Positions 45,700-56,549 of a stretch of DNA of 64,000 bases are shown here, in pieces. The translations under genes and the position numbers were made by a program. Source of the stretch: Usnea hakonensis (lineage: Eukaryota > Ascomycota > Lecanoromycetes > Lecanorales > Parmeliaceae); contig BLJB01000180.1 in NCBI GenBank assembly GCA_013423325.1, forward strand, positions 186,001-250,000. The letters run 5' to 3'. Position 1 is the stretch's first letter. Every line of letters starts with the position of its first letter. The notes beneath the pieces were generated by a model. That model did not search any database and was not told the DNA's origin. It saw only the letters and a program-made list of their open reading frames with translations.

Positions 45700-46070
45700 T
45701 CGGCCGAGAAGGTGATTACCGGGAGCCCCTTCGGGCTGTTATGACACGAGACACCTGGACGATGTCCGATGACTAGTCGATCCACCCAGTGATGACAAAC
45801 TGACACCCGGAGGAGCGATAACTTTAACTGTGATGGCCCGTACTGGCATGGCCAATGTCCACTACCTCGCATCTGGAAAGGATGTCACAACACAAAGTGT
45901 TTTTTTTTTTTTTTTTTACCAACTGACGGCCAATCCGACAGTGGTGGCGCACCTACACCCGGAGATGTATTGAATACAAAAAGTTTTTTTATTTATTCCG
46001 ACTGGCGGTCATCCGTCAGTGGTCTCGCACTCACACCTGGAGGTGTGTCGGACACGAGATCCGTAAAGAA
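45700..46070 (+). repeat. Hairpin repeat locus 1 and poly-T tract
   Basis: After a T18 run (45900-45917) comes CCAACTGACGG..CCGACAGTGG, and about 75 nt later CCGACTGGCGG..CCGTCAGTGG. Each could fold as CTG-NNN-G/C-NNN-CAG followed by TGG. A perfect CACACCT/AGGTGTG hairpin follows near 46033-46048. AGCCCCTTCGGGCT (about 45726) is another small hairpin. The same fold recurs at 50.0-50.2 and 63.6-63.8 kb. Confidence 0.6.
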
Positions 46071-46162
46071 GCCGAAGCCCCTTGCCCACAGTTCCTACGT
46101 CCTCTGCTGAGCAGAGGGAAGATCTTGAATAAACGTTGTGCGTTGGCAGTATTCAGTCCGTT

Positions 46163-46186
46163 GAAGAAGAAGAAGAAGAAGAAGAA
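46163..46186. repeat. (GAA)n microsatellite
   Basis: Eight perfect GAA units. Confidence 0.9.
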
Positions 46187-46462
46187 TCCGCGGCTTTGTT
46201 GTTGTTTGTGGCCTAACCGCGATTATTTTCTTCGGGTGATGCTCAGATACGGATTTCGGTCCTGCTGGTCAATTATTGGGGTGGAGAGCCTTGATATCAT
46301 TTTGCACATTGACAGAACGACATTAGCATAGAGAGCAAAGAAGGCAGCATTAGACTGGTGTTCAGATTCAATCTAGTATTCAGACGAAACGGCCATTTCC
46401 ATTGTAGCTTACAGTCATTGCAAATTGATACTTGGGCATCAAGTGAAATATTTTCCAATGAA

Positions 46463-47158
46463 TCACTGTCTCTCCTCAAGCCCGCCTACTAATCCGGCCC
46501 AACGCTTACCCTTATCGGAAGCCAGTTCCCCATTGCCAATAATCCCAAGATTGTCATTCCAGATCTCGAAAGTAGTCTTATACGGCCTTCCGCCCTTGAC
46601 CGTGATCTCTCTCAGTCCCACTAGAGTGTCTCGCACATTACCCCATGTCAACTTTCGGCCGTAGGCTGGGCCCTCTGATGGACTCTGTATGCTGAAGGCT
46701 GCGCCATCGTGGGCCCCGTGCTTGGCTTTAATGTAGGGATCTCGATCCGCTGGAAGGTTAATGTCGCCAAAGGTTTTGACGTTGCTGGTGACTTCATCGA
46801 TGGCGTTGTAGATCAAGTCTCGAAGAATCTTGTATACTATCGGTTTATTTGAATCGGTAATCCATAACAGCGTGATGTATGTGTTTGGTACGTGGAACTT
46901 CTTTGGTTCACTAGGCGCGCCCAACTCCAGGGGTAGACGTGAATATCTGCTTTTTGAATTAGTCGAGTTAGATACTTTAAATAGAAGCAGATAATGAAAG
47001 AGGAGTGTTGCCTACGAGTCTATGGTAAAGTTGGAAAAGCTGATATTAGCATCGAGCAATAAGTAGAGATCAGTTGGCGACATTCTAGGAAGCGATGGTG
47101 CAGCGCAACTGAGGATAGATAGCTTGGCAAGAAGCAGGAAGCCTAGCAAGAGATGCAT
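46463..47158 (-). CDS. Putative secreted protein, 208 aa
   Basis: Exons 47016-47158 and 46463-46946, with a 69-nt intron and a GCAG acceptor, give 208 aa. The N-terminus (MHLLLGFLLLAKLSILSCA) is a clear signal peptide. The mature part has one N-glycosylation sequon (NFT), a region SFSNFTIDSYSRLPLELGAP, and a C-terminal domain KLTWGNVRDTLVGLREITV ... FEIWNDNLGIIGNGEL, typical of small fungal secreted proteins of unknown role. The last 20 codons contain a GTAAGCG donor-like site, so the end may differ. It is an intact gene inside a relic-rich region, so it could be an effector-type gene. That is an inference. Confidence 0.65.
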
Positions 47159-48145
47159 CTTGTCTGGATCTAAAGTTAGTGTTTTCCTACTGTCCTACAC
47201 TGGTCTGAAGCTTCGGGAAATGTCAACTCTTTAGGCACAGCACATATACAGAAAAGGCGACAAGCGACAAGCGACAGCCTTCCAACCGCATAGCATACGT
47301 AGAGCGTGCCTAGATCGAGAGATGAAGAATTCTCCAAATATTGAAGCGAGGGGCCACTTTGATAGAAATAGAATGAATGAGCACATTTCGATTGTACGGA
47401 GGCATGGATACTCGGTTTCGTTGATGAAGTGGAGATGTCGAGCTGTTGATTCTGTGCGAATCAGGTTAACGTGGCATAGGCGACAAGGCACATAATTTAT
47501 TGATGATCCTCACAACTGGGCGATATCGAGAATGGTGACATGCCACGGCCTTCGCGATTTGTAGGATTTGAGCCTGTTCAATGGGCATTTTGCTAAAATA
47601 CATCTGCTGCCCTAATAATCAGTACTTGGACTGACTTCAATGCCTCTTCCAAACTCGTCAGTCTCACCAGCAGATAAGACGATCCATTTTCCTGTCCAAG
47701 ACCACTCAAAATCATACTCCTGCATGTTACATTCCATTTGCTACTATGGCATCGTGTTTGTGATCACTCCGATTGGCGCTAGGTCGAGATACGTCTCTTC
47801 ATAAATCTGCCGAGTAATATGGCTGCAGTGCCTTGGGAGGGCGAATATTGCTTTCGTATCTATTCAGACGTTGACAAGGTGACAGTAGTAGCAGACTTAG
47901 ATGACACTAGATATTTGACAACCATTAGCATATGGGAAACAGGAATAAGAGAGATGACTCAGCCCACAGAGCCAACTTTGATGCTCAGCAGCATCCCAAC
48001 CGAGCACTTGCCAACAAGCTCCAGTCAACTAGCGACTCTCCTTCGACATTGCCGGTGCTGGAATTTTTGCTGTTCTTCGTGATTGGGCGTCGTTGAATGC
48101 TTGATCATGTCCCATATATATACTAGGGAAGAAACCCTTCGTTTG
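47159..48145. other. Intergenic, no gene supported
   Basis: About 1 kb; a plus-strand frame at 47819 (87 codons) has normal composition but no extension or splice support. Confidence 0.4.
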
Positions 48146-48514
48146 TTAGCTTCTTCCTTTCTGAGGTCTCGATCTGGAAAGGCAGGGATAAAGATTGACT
48201 TGCTGCTCAAGGTCTCGGAATGTCACATTCTCGAGTTTTTCTTTCCTGGCAGTGGCCTTGGATGCGCTGCTCAACTTCATTCCTGCAACCCTTAGGTCGT
48301 ACTTCTGCTTTTTTCTCATGGCCAAAGTCTTTTTTGCCTTTGCTAATCTTTTTCCCAGATCCCTTTTATCATTTCCTGTTGTTGAGAATGTCGCCTTATG
48401 TGTGAACTCGGCCTGGTCTAAGGTGCTGTCTTCGATCGACGATTCAATCGCTATCTGGGACCAGCCGGCCATCACATTTCGTGACTTGAAACAAATCTTT
48501 TTGTATACGTCCAC
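48146..48514 (-). CDS. Small basic hypothetical protein
   Basis: One exon, 122 aa, Lys/Arg-rich (KRDLGKRLAKAKKTLAMRKK) with an acidic N-terminal third. The amino-acid usage looks coding, but there is no family match, and the region around it is decayed. It may be a fragment. Confidence 0.35.
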   Translation of the reverse strand: MDVYKKICFKSRNVMAGWSQIAIESSIEDSTLDQAEFTHKATFSTTGNDKRDLGKRLAKAKKTLAMRKKQKYDLRVAGMKLSSASKATARKEKLENVTFRDLEQQVNLYPCLSRSRPQKGRS

Positions 48515-49301
48515 TTGGTGACGGAAGCAGGTGCTTAATGACTTTCAAGTCACCATGGCAGTATTTTTGTAGTTGCCTACCAGCTTTCCAGTGCCGTTAT
48601 TCTGTCGGCACGTAGATTGCAAACTAAGGCTTAAGTCTGATTTGGTAGTGACATGAGCTCGCAATTAGTCTCTTCTGGCACAGAGGCGGGCCGAATGATT
48701 CCAAGAAGAGTGTTGCAGGAGGAGCTTCCCTTCTTCCTTGATTTGCTTGGGAAACGATTGTATCCCAAGCTTGATTCGATGGCGACATGAGCTCCACAGT
48801 CGATTTCTTCTGCACGCTCTTTTATCTTGACCGCTAATCATGTGCTCACACGCGTCGTGAAAAATGCGTACTTGTTGGAAGATCAAGTTCTTCGTGATCT
48901 TCCGCAGTGTTCGAGCTTTTTTCCAATCAAAAGCTCCCGCATCCAAGCTCGTCCAGCGACGAAGCGATCTCTGCGCATGCTGACAATTTTCGAGCTCCCA
49001 AGCTATGCCGTGGGGAACTAGCAATAGCCAGGGTCAGGTCTGACCGCAGACCCAAAAACACCAAGTCCAAAACAGACGAAGCCCATAAAGATTGAAGGCT
49101 TGACTCAAGCTATGAGTTGATGGCCAAGAAAGTAGGGACGGTCGCCAAATTCTATCTGTTCCTAGCCGAGACACCAAAGTGTACTTATTTACAACTGGGG
49201 GCTTGCCCTACCAGTTGCACACACTTATTCTCTTCCGGAGACCCTTCTGATCTCGAAATTGGGGATGACTTACGCATTGCAGTCGCAGACTATTGCCAAA
49301 A

Positions 49302-49419
49302 GACGCAGGTGTAGACCCGAAAGCGGGCCTTAGACACCTTTGCCCCAGGCACTCGAGGAAGACGCAGGTGTAGGCCCGAAAGCGGGCCTTAGACACCTTT
49401 GCCCCAGGCACTCGAGGAA
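49302..49419. repeat. 59-bp tandem duplication containing a strong hairpin
   Basis: Two copies with one mismatch. Each holds GGCCCG-AAAG-CGGGCC (the first copy GACCCG), flanked by GGTGT and ACACC, so it could fold into a two-part stem with an internal loop. Confidence 0.85.
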
Positions 49420-50024
49420 GACACCGAGTGCTTCCACATTCAGCGGGGGAATGAACTTCCTTTCTGGAAGCTCAACTCTTGTGTGGTCTCCCGCAATGGC
49501 GAGCCAAATGGTAGCTCAGGCGCCCTAGCTGGTATGGCGAGAGTGTCACAGTAGCACTTGCTGGCGTTTCAAAGTGGCGCAAACCACGACTCAGAGCACA
49601 CTGATACCAGCATGTGCAAAACCTGGCTGTACGGTGACAGGAACAAGGGCCAAAACCCAGGTTCCGCAAAGATTGTAGGCTTCAGTTGAGACTCTGGGCG
49701 TATGGCTGCAAGATTCGGGACTGCAGCCCGACTCTCGTTGTAATAAGCCACAGAAGGTAGCTGCTCCAGCTAGGAACAGCTCTTCCGTGCTTGCCAGCTG
49801 CGGGATCTCCCGCCAAGCGGTCTTCTACCTAAGTCCAATCAAAATGCCATGATTGGAAGGCTCGACATGTTCGCAATCTGCGGGCTCGGAGCGACAGTGC
49901 TGTACACAGTCTCGATCCCTCGAAAACTGAACATGGTTCTCAATTTCAGCTGTCACGATTCCCTGACAGCCACAGAGATATTAGGCCTTGGTCTTGAACC
50001 CTCGGAATGGAACTTCGTTTTTCT

Positions 50025-50157
50025 GCCAGCTGGTGGATATACCTCCAGTGGAAAGACACACAATTTTTTTTTGCCAGCTGGGAGGTAAACTCCCAGTGGA
50101 AAGACACACACGCACACAAAGATGAACGAGCTGGGAGGTGAACCCCCAGTAGAAAGA
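50025..50157. repeat. Hairpin repeat locus 2 (three units)
   Basis: Units begin near 50025, 50073 and 50128. The central one is CTGGGAG-GTAAA-CTCCCAG followed by TGGAAAGACACACA; the others keep the CAGCTGG and CAGTGG/CAGTAG ends. Spacing is about 50 nt. Confidence 0.75.
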
Positions 50158-50547
50158 CATACCAGAGCCCGAAGGCCCTTTTTTCCCTCATCGACAGAAG
50201 ATCCCCCTGGTTAGCCAGAGAGGAGGAGGTAATGACAGCTGTGGGCAGCATGACTGCTTTGGCCGTGACCAGTGTCCTAAGGAAGGAAAGAAAGAAAGAA
50301 AGGAAAGTGTGAAAGCTGACTTGTGGACGCGGATCACTAGCGTCAAGCTAATTTAGCGGGGTTTGTCACGTGAAACGACTCAGTTTGGGAACATTAGCCT
50401 CAGCAGACCTCGTCAAGGCAGTCTTGGCGAAGATACATTCTAGTGCAAAATATCAGACGTTATAGTGTATAAGTTGTAGTGTATTATTATTGATCGCTAC
50501 ATCGACCTTGTGCTACTCCCCCGCCCACACGCCCATTTCCAACCCGT

Positions 50548-51700
50548 CTATGGCCTTCCTTTCCTCTCGATATCATGAGAATTGTTGTTCTCTATCCCTA
50601 GGCCTGATCTTGGCGTAACTGCTCCCCAGGGCTCAAATTCGATCACGAGCTCGTGCCCTTGCTCGTCCACAGTCATAGCCTCATCCTCCTGACCCCCCTG
50701 GACCTCTTCGCTGGCATGTTGGGTCGGGAACAAAGCGGAACTTGCCTCGAGTGATGCCTGAGTTGTCAGCTCAAGTGTCCGCCGGTTTTTGGCTTCCACT
50801 TCCGCAGTGGCAATCGATGCGGCCTCTGCGCGCTTGGCTTCATCGAATTCGTCAGCAGTCCTCACTATGTTGGGGTTACCTATAGGACGAGTGGTGTGTC
50901 TAGTGGGGACGTGGTAACCCGAATAGGCCGGGATTGCAGGAAGAGCTGCCGTCTTTCTGACATTATCACAGTGGCGCCTGCCTTTTGAGATGAACCTAAG
51001 AGGGGACGCGAGTCCAGGGTGACGTCCGTGACAGAACTAAATTGCGCTCCTGGGCACCACTAATCAGGTTAACAACGGCATTGTAGTGAACACCATGATT
51101 CTTTTCCAGAACCTCAGCAAGTAGACCCGCTTGGCAGACGACGATGACACCATCCTGACCGCAACTGAGTGACAATTGACGCTTTGCTTGCCGATGGACG
51201 TTGTCTTTTTGACCATGACCGAGCCCTTAAGACCTTTGTCGTCGTAGAACTGCTTTCGAGGAAACGACGAGCATGCTGGGCACAAGCGGTATTGCTCTTC
51301 CGACTTATTAATCTAGTTTCATCTTTAAAGCCTGTATTGGAGACGGTTAAAGTCTGTGGGTACTGTTGTAGTGATGGAGAAGAGTGAAAGTGGTGACGTA
51401 GCTCTGAAACCCTTTCATGGCTAATAAAGCCAGTGGTGAGACCTTGGCATTTTGACTGAACTCGTCGACCAGGCCGGACACCACCGTAGGCTCGAGCTCT
51501 TCTCACACAGAAAGAGGCAGACAGCGGCGCAGAGAACAAATATATATATGTATATGTCCTTGCATTTTTCTCATTCGAAGCTTGATATTGGCGTACTTCA
51601 GAAAGTGGTTTAAAGGAAGAAATTCGTAAGGCCATATCGTGTGATATCATCGCGTGTCGTATCGTCATGACAAAAAAAAAACTGAGGGAGAGCATCAAGT
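50548..51700 (-). pseudogene. Decayed gene, probable C-terminal part of a large SF1 helicase
   Basis: A frame at 50548-50940 reads PAYSGYHVPTRHTTRPIG then a Glu/Ala-rich tail (TADEFDEAKRAEAASIATAE) and EPWGAV. Another, at about 51060-51300, reads KRVYLLRFWKRI. These look like the tail that follows the helicase core in large fungal Upf1-like proteins, of which the core relic lies at 52.76-55.15 kb on the same strand. Several frame changes. Family call from resemblance only. Confidence 0.35.
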
Positions 51701-52509
51701 AGACGCATCAGTAGACGGGAGGGTGCTTGTGCTCTGTTGTCGTAACATCAATTGCCGAGTGAGCTCCCGTGCACCAATGGTCTTTTCCCATAGTACGAAT
51801 GAATCCATAGTATTAAGCTTATTGTCTTTGACTTCTTTTGCCCAGGCATCGTAGCCGACATCCGCGGCCCATCTCTGGAATTGTGTTGAGGTAACATTAC
51901 TAGGTCCTTTTTTCAAGGTCAACCAAGCAATTGGATCCGCTTCCATTGACGTTCTGCTATTCAGGTATCTTTTTCTCCAAGTATCTATTGATTTCCAAAT
52001 CTGGGGCATACTTGGGTCGCCAGTTACTGCTGGTCTGGGAGGCTCTGGTCCTAGTTGTCGAAAATCAACACAGCAATTAGGAACGGATATTCAGCAAATC
52101 TCGTCACCAGAAATTGCAGCGTTGGCACACAAAAGCGGAACTCTTCGAGCAGAGCGCCCCCGCATTTCTTCTGTCGAATGGTTGGGCTCCTGGTAGATGT
52201 TCAATGTAGGTCGTTCCGGTCGCATAGAAAGGGGTCCAGTAGTGTAGCTAGTGCCGGGTCCTATATAGGACAACTACCTCCTCGTATAATACCCGTACTA
52301 CCTCCCCCTCGTACAAGGCCTATATTACCTTCATCGCGTGCTCGGCTTCGTAGAACGCCCCTTCCTCTACCTCCTCGGGTAGCCACCCCCCGACTCGCCT
52401 AAGGGCGTTGTTGCCGAGCACGAGCGTTAGCAGTCGTATACTCAAATCCAGAGGGTTCGCGCTACGTGGATTCGTCAAAAGCCTGTTGACGTGTACGCTT
52501 TTTGCCCAT
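51695..52509 (-). pseudogene. RGG-box protein relic with three in-frame TAG codons
   Basis: From ATG 52509 the frame reads MGKKRTRQQAFDEST, an aromatic patch, then an RGG-rich stretch (VATRGGRGRGVLRSRA, LVRGGGSTGIIRGG). TAG codons at 52462-52464, 52399-52401 and 52261-52263 interrupt it. A second frame follows (MRPERPTLNIYQEPNH) and a phase-consistent splice (donor GTGACG, acceptor CAACTAG) joins it to an intact-looking 3' exon reading MPQIWKSIDTWRKRYL, WLTLKKGPSNVTSTQFQRW and AKEVKDNKLNTMDSF. It is a decayed gene, possibly element-borne. Parent function unknown. Confidence 0.5.
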
Positions 52510-52644
52510 TACGCCCGGTGGTGATTTGGAGAGGAAAGAAAGTGAAGTACAAGGACTAGGATGTTCGTTTTAAAATTTCGAATAGGTAAAAGTTACACAG
52601 AAAAATGTAATGCAGTCCTGAGCTCTGTAGTCGAGAGGAGAAGA

Positions 52645-52760
52645 AGCCCCAGTAGTAAGAATTTCCAGTAGTGAGGAATTCCAGTAGTGAGAACTTCCAG
52701 TGTGTAGTGTAAGAACTCATGTTGATAGTATCAGTGAGGTTTGGAGAGTACAGTCGTAGT
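52645..52760. repeat. 16-bp minisatellite and a 20-bp duplication
   Basis: About four units of TTCCAGTAGTGAGAA(T) between 52647 and 52698, then two copies of GTGT.AGAA.TCATGTT at 52706-52724 and 52758-52776. Confidence 0.7.
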
Positions 52761-55170
52761 GTCAGAATTCATGTTCGTAACCCCTTCTCTCTGCTTTGGT
52801 GACCTTGCTGTTTTTCGAGACGTAATTAGCGATGCACGATCTGTACTTGGCAGACCTGGCATCGCCGTCAACCCACATCTTACGATTGTCACGCAGTTTC
52901 TGGAACTCATCGGATGACAACTTGTTTCGAGCCGCCTTGCGGTCCACCTTGGCCTTTCGTCGATCATCTAGAGTACTTTCCCAGATGCGATAGTCGAGAG
53001 CCATGCCGTTGGGGACGTTGGATTTTTTGATGGCATCGTAGTTCTGAACGACCTGATAGGCTTTTTCGACATCCTCGTACTCCTCAATTGTGGCATCGTG
53101 GTCCTAAACGACCTGGTATTCTTCCTCGACAGTGTCATACTGCGCAAACGCGTTAGAAGCAATGTCGTCCTGCAGAGCCCATTCCACACTGATCTTGCCG
53201 AGAGCGTTGCGGAAGACAGGGTTGTCATCAGCCTTGTCTGACTCTTTGTACTCGGTTATCTTATCTCACATGTCAAGAATTCTCGGCCTTCATTGGCAGG
53301 TACCAAATTGAGAAGATCTGCCATCCCTTTTCTGGTCGCTCCTCGGCGGGGCGTATCCGACCTTTGCAAGACGCTGGGCCTTTTCTGCGCCATCTGTCTC
53401 AGGGCGGAGATATTTGGAAACCTTTCTCTCTTCCGGACTCAGAGCATTGTAGACCGCCATGGCGACTGTGTCTACTGTGACATTGGAAGGAGCGACACAG
53501 AGAACTTCGTGTGTGAGGCTCGGGGTCAATGTTAAGGTAAGGGTAGGCCTGATAGAACTCATGTTGAAATTGGCGAAGGCAATATTCATGTCTCGAAGAG
53601 TCCTCGTCTTGCCTGCTACCTGTAATCCTCGCACTGCGACAATGTTGGCGTGCATCCGAGAAGTTGCTGTGAGCACAGCGTCCTGACCCTTGTTATATAT
53701 TTTTAAGGCTTCGAGGAGTCAGTCTCCGGGTGTACTTGGCTAGTAACTGAACAGTGCATCCTCATCTACCTCGTCCTCGAGGTAATCGCAACCATGAGAA
53801 ATCTGGCGTCTGCGGAAAGCTCGCGACGTTGCTGATACTTTCGATGCTGTTCCATCGGCGTACGTACACGTTGTAATCATAACACATAGGCTTCGTTTGA
53901 CACACTGCGCCCCACGACCCCAACGTCATCCGTGGTCACGGTGGTGAAGTCATAAACTTCAGTGGGTGGCTTTGAAGACCTCTTTCTCTCGAAGGAAAAA
54001 CGTTAAGTTGACCTTGACCTGGAGGTTGGCATTGTTGACGGCCGAGTCTTTCAGGAACTTAGGATCCGGGACGCTGTACAGTATCTGCCTGGCTTTGTCA
54101 ACAGCATGCAGAATCCGTCCCAATTGTTTCAAGCCAGGCTTTTCCTCCATAAGTGACGACACGAGCGACACAGGTTTGGATCTTCCTCGATCTGGCCATG
54201 TGATCTGGTTTTAGTCTTGGACTTGAGATTGACCACGATGCTGGTGCCAACCGGATTGACGACATCTTTCATGCCCGTCTTGGGATCACGTCTCATACGA
54301 ATACCAGTCTAGAGCGTATGCTTCATTTCTTTGTCTGGCTGCAGGCTCTGGCCGTCAATTTTGAGTGCTGCATCCTGTGAAGGAAAATGCGAGTATTGAA
54401 TCGAATCTACATTCAACTCGTTGGCGATGTGTTTCATCCAAACGACGCTTTCCGCGTCAGCTGCAGAATTGAGCGACCGAACGCTAAGTTCTTCTCTGAG
54501 TTTTTCAACATTGTCGCCAACACTCGTGATGGTGGTGATCATCCAAGCCTGCCAAAATCGATACCTCAGGTCGGGTGTATTTGAACGACATTCTTCCACC
54601 ATCTGCTGAACGGCACTCATAGGCATTTCCCCGCCCTCTAGCACCGGACGAATCCTACTGTCTGGGTCCTCCTCAAATTTGACGGTCACCCCATTCATTA
54701 TCGCACCCGCATTTACAGGTCTCTCATCCAGTATCTCAATATCGGAATATTGATCGGAAGTATGGCCTGACAAACCCAGCATTCCCTCATGGTTGTCCGT
54801 CTCTTGTAGATCAATCTCATCAGATGCCTCAAGTCCAATATGGAGACCTTTGCAGTATTGCTGTTCCGGACGATTGGAACACCGTGCATAACGTGGAAGG
54901 ACTTGATGAAATTCCAAATCACAACCCTTGGCAGGGTTTGGTAGCTTACCGTGCTCGTCCTATTGCTGATCTTGCCCAATGATTTGACCTTGGGGTACCG
55001 CTTGTACACCCCATTGCCGATCTCCGCGACCGTTGCGAGGTCTTTGCGGATGTAATACTGGTTATAGGTATCCAAGTACTGATGGAATAGCAGGGTGTGG
55101 TCCTTATGACTTTTTTACAGCAAGTGAAAACCCTGATCTGCACCGAGCGCATGAAGACTGAAAAACTCTC
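52760..55170 (-). pseudogene. Decayed SF1 (Upf1-like) helicase, N-terminal and core
   Basis: Minus-strand frames in order: YNQYYIRKDLATVAEIGNGV (55.0 kb), a regulatory-type region (54.31-54.92 kb), HAVDKARQILYSVPDPKFL (54.1 kb), a degenerate Walker A (VAGKTRTL) and the segment VLCVAPSNVTVDTVAMAVYN (53.3-53.7 kb), then MALDYRIWESTLDDRRKAK (52.76-53.0 kb). VLCVAPSN..VDT is motif Ia of Upf1-like helicases. Stops and frameshifts separate the blocks. The canonical P-loop GPPGTGKT is mutated. No active protein is expected. Confidence 0.65.
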
Positions 55171-55336
55171 CGTAATGGGTTACAGGACGGAGAGTGAGAA
55201 AAAGTCTTATAAACTTAAACTTTATATTACTCGAAATTAAAGCCGGTTAATACTCCGGCAGGGTGGTTGATGGGATGGATGTGGTGCATAAAGTGTAGCA
55301 TCGGCAAAGGGGATAAGGTATTCTCGCCAAGCACGA

Positions 55337-55720
55337 TCAGTATTCGTAGTAGGAATACAGAACCACACGGTGACTCGATAGCCTGGCTCCGTCCCATTGT
55401 ATGTATTGACTGAAGACTCTACGTCGATACAGATGGCTCAAGCTCAAGTCACAAGAATAGGATCTTTTGAAGTTGCTTGGATATATTTTTTTCGTGATGC
55501 GATCGAGATTTCGGTGAGCTGCAGGCCAATTGGTGTCGCATTCCAAGTCCATCGGCGAGGTGGTGTGAGCATTACTCTTGAAGGTCATGCAGAACAGTCT
55601 GTCGGTGTCGTGTTTCTTGTCGAAGAGCTTTCTGATGGCGTCAGGGTAGCAGAATGCGGCTGACCATTCATGCGCTTGCTTCGTGGCTATATGAAACTTG
55701 ATATTTTGCAGCATCCATGC
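55337..55720 (-). CDS. Hypothetical protein (about 127 aa)
   Basis: A single open frame with a Met near 55715 reading MLQNIKFHIATKQAHEWSAA, then KKHDTDRLFCMTFKSNAH and ITKKIYPSNFKRSYS. The longer frame upstream of that Met is promoter sequence with a TATATAAA (55898-55905, minus). No family. It might be a short gene or a relic of the element whose promoter it shares with the 43 kb relic. Confidence 0.35.
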   Translation of the reverse strand, partial: AWMLQNIKFHIATKQAHEWSAAFCYPDAIRKLFDKKHDTDRLFCMTFKSNAHTTSPMDLECDTNWPAAHRNLDRITKKIYPSNFKRSYSCDLSLSHLYRRRVFSQYIQWDGARLSSHRVVLYSYYEY

Positions 55721-55749
55721 TGACTCATTGGAACAAGAGTATATATCTA

Positions 55750-55975
55750 TGTAAAGATGAACAGTGAAAAGAGTATAAGAAGTAAGCAAACCGATATAGA
55801 GGAAGCTACTTTGAGAAAAGTATGTTGCATGGTATAGCAAAGATATATTGGAAGCTTGAAGAAGTATGTAAGAGAGATGGTTTGGTCGGGGGAGAAGGGG
55901 GTTTATATAGTGGAGGTTGTGTTGAATTTCTCGCTCCGAGTGAATGGAGAAAGGGAATGAAATGGTGAATGCTCG
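55750..55975 (-). promoter_or_regulatory. Promoter-like block, second copy
   Basis: Reading the minus strand: ATTCACTC.GAG, then TATATAAA, CCCCCTTCTCCCC.ACCAAACC and ATCTCT. The same order (ATTCACTCAGAG, TATTTAAA, CCCCTTCTCTCCCACCCAAA, CCATCTTTC) stands at 42810-42890 on the plus strand ahead of the coiled-coil relic. Confidence 0.55.
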
Positions 55976-56100
55976 CATTCATCATCTCAGTGAATTGTGG
56001 AGAATGCCTGTGTTGAATTTCCTGCTTGGAGTGAATAAAAAAGTGAATGAGCTGGTCAATGCTGGTGATCATCATCTCCAATGTTGCCAGTGATAAGCAG
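55921..56100. repeat. 91-bp imperfect tandem repeat
   Basis: GTTGAATTTC..GAGTGAAT...GGT.AATGCT...CATCATCTC is repeated with a period of about 91 bp (starts 55921 and 56012). Confidence 0.7.
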
Positions 56101-56549
56101 CGCTTCTTCATACCCGATGAAATTTGGACATTGATGCATCACCTCTTCAAATACAAATAAACATGATTTCGGCAAAGATCTCACAGGGTGAGGTAAATAG
56201 GAACTTAGTGTTGGCAATCAATCTTGCTTGTTCGCAGGAGTAGGAGATGTGAGTCGTGATCCAAGATGTACCTGGATTTGATCACAAAAGGAAATCAGCT
56301 CGATCAGGACTATCAGGACGAGCGTATGAGCGTAAGACAGACATTCGCTAGTAAAACACGTCAAGGTACTGTGGACGTGATTCAACTTGTAAGCTTTGAG
56401 CTATGCCATACCTGGTAGACGAAGCACATTCATAATGTTTAAGGAGCAAATTGTGCTTTGTTGAGCCTGCTTGTCTCCCTCGCTCCCTGATGATATCCTT
56501 AAGTCATCGTCGAATACACCATTTGCAGCCGACTGACAGATCCCGTTTT

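Larger units (their letters stand above)
48515..50547. other. Relic-rich interval
   Basis: Apart from the tandem and hairpin repeats listed separately, the interval holds only short frames. Two related ACATGAGCTC..AGTC..TTCTTCTG segments near 48651-48680 and 48786-48812 indicate another old internal duplication of about 135 bp. No intact gene. Confidence 0.4.

Noticed and set aside
50025..50157. CRISPR-like array
   Set aside because: Units are imperfect hairpins with related spacers in a eukaryotic genome; only three per locus.
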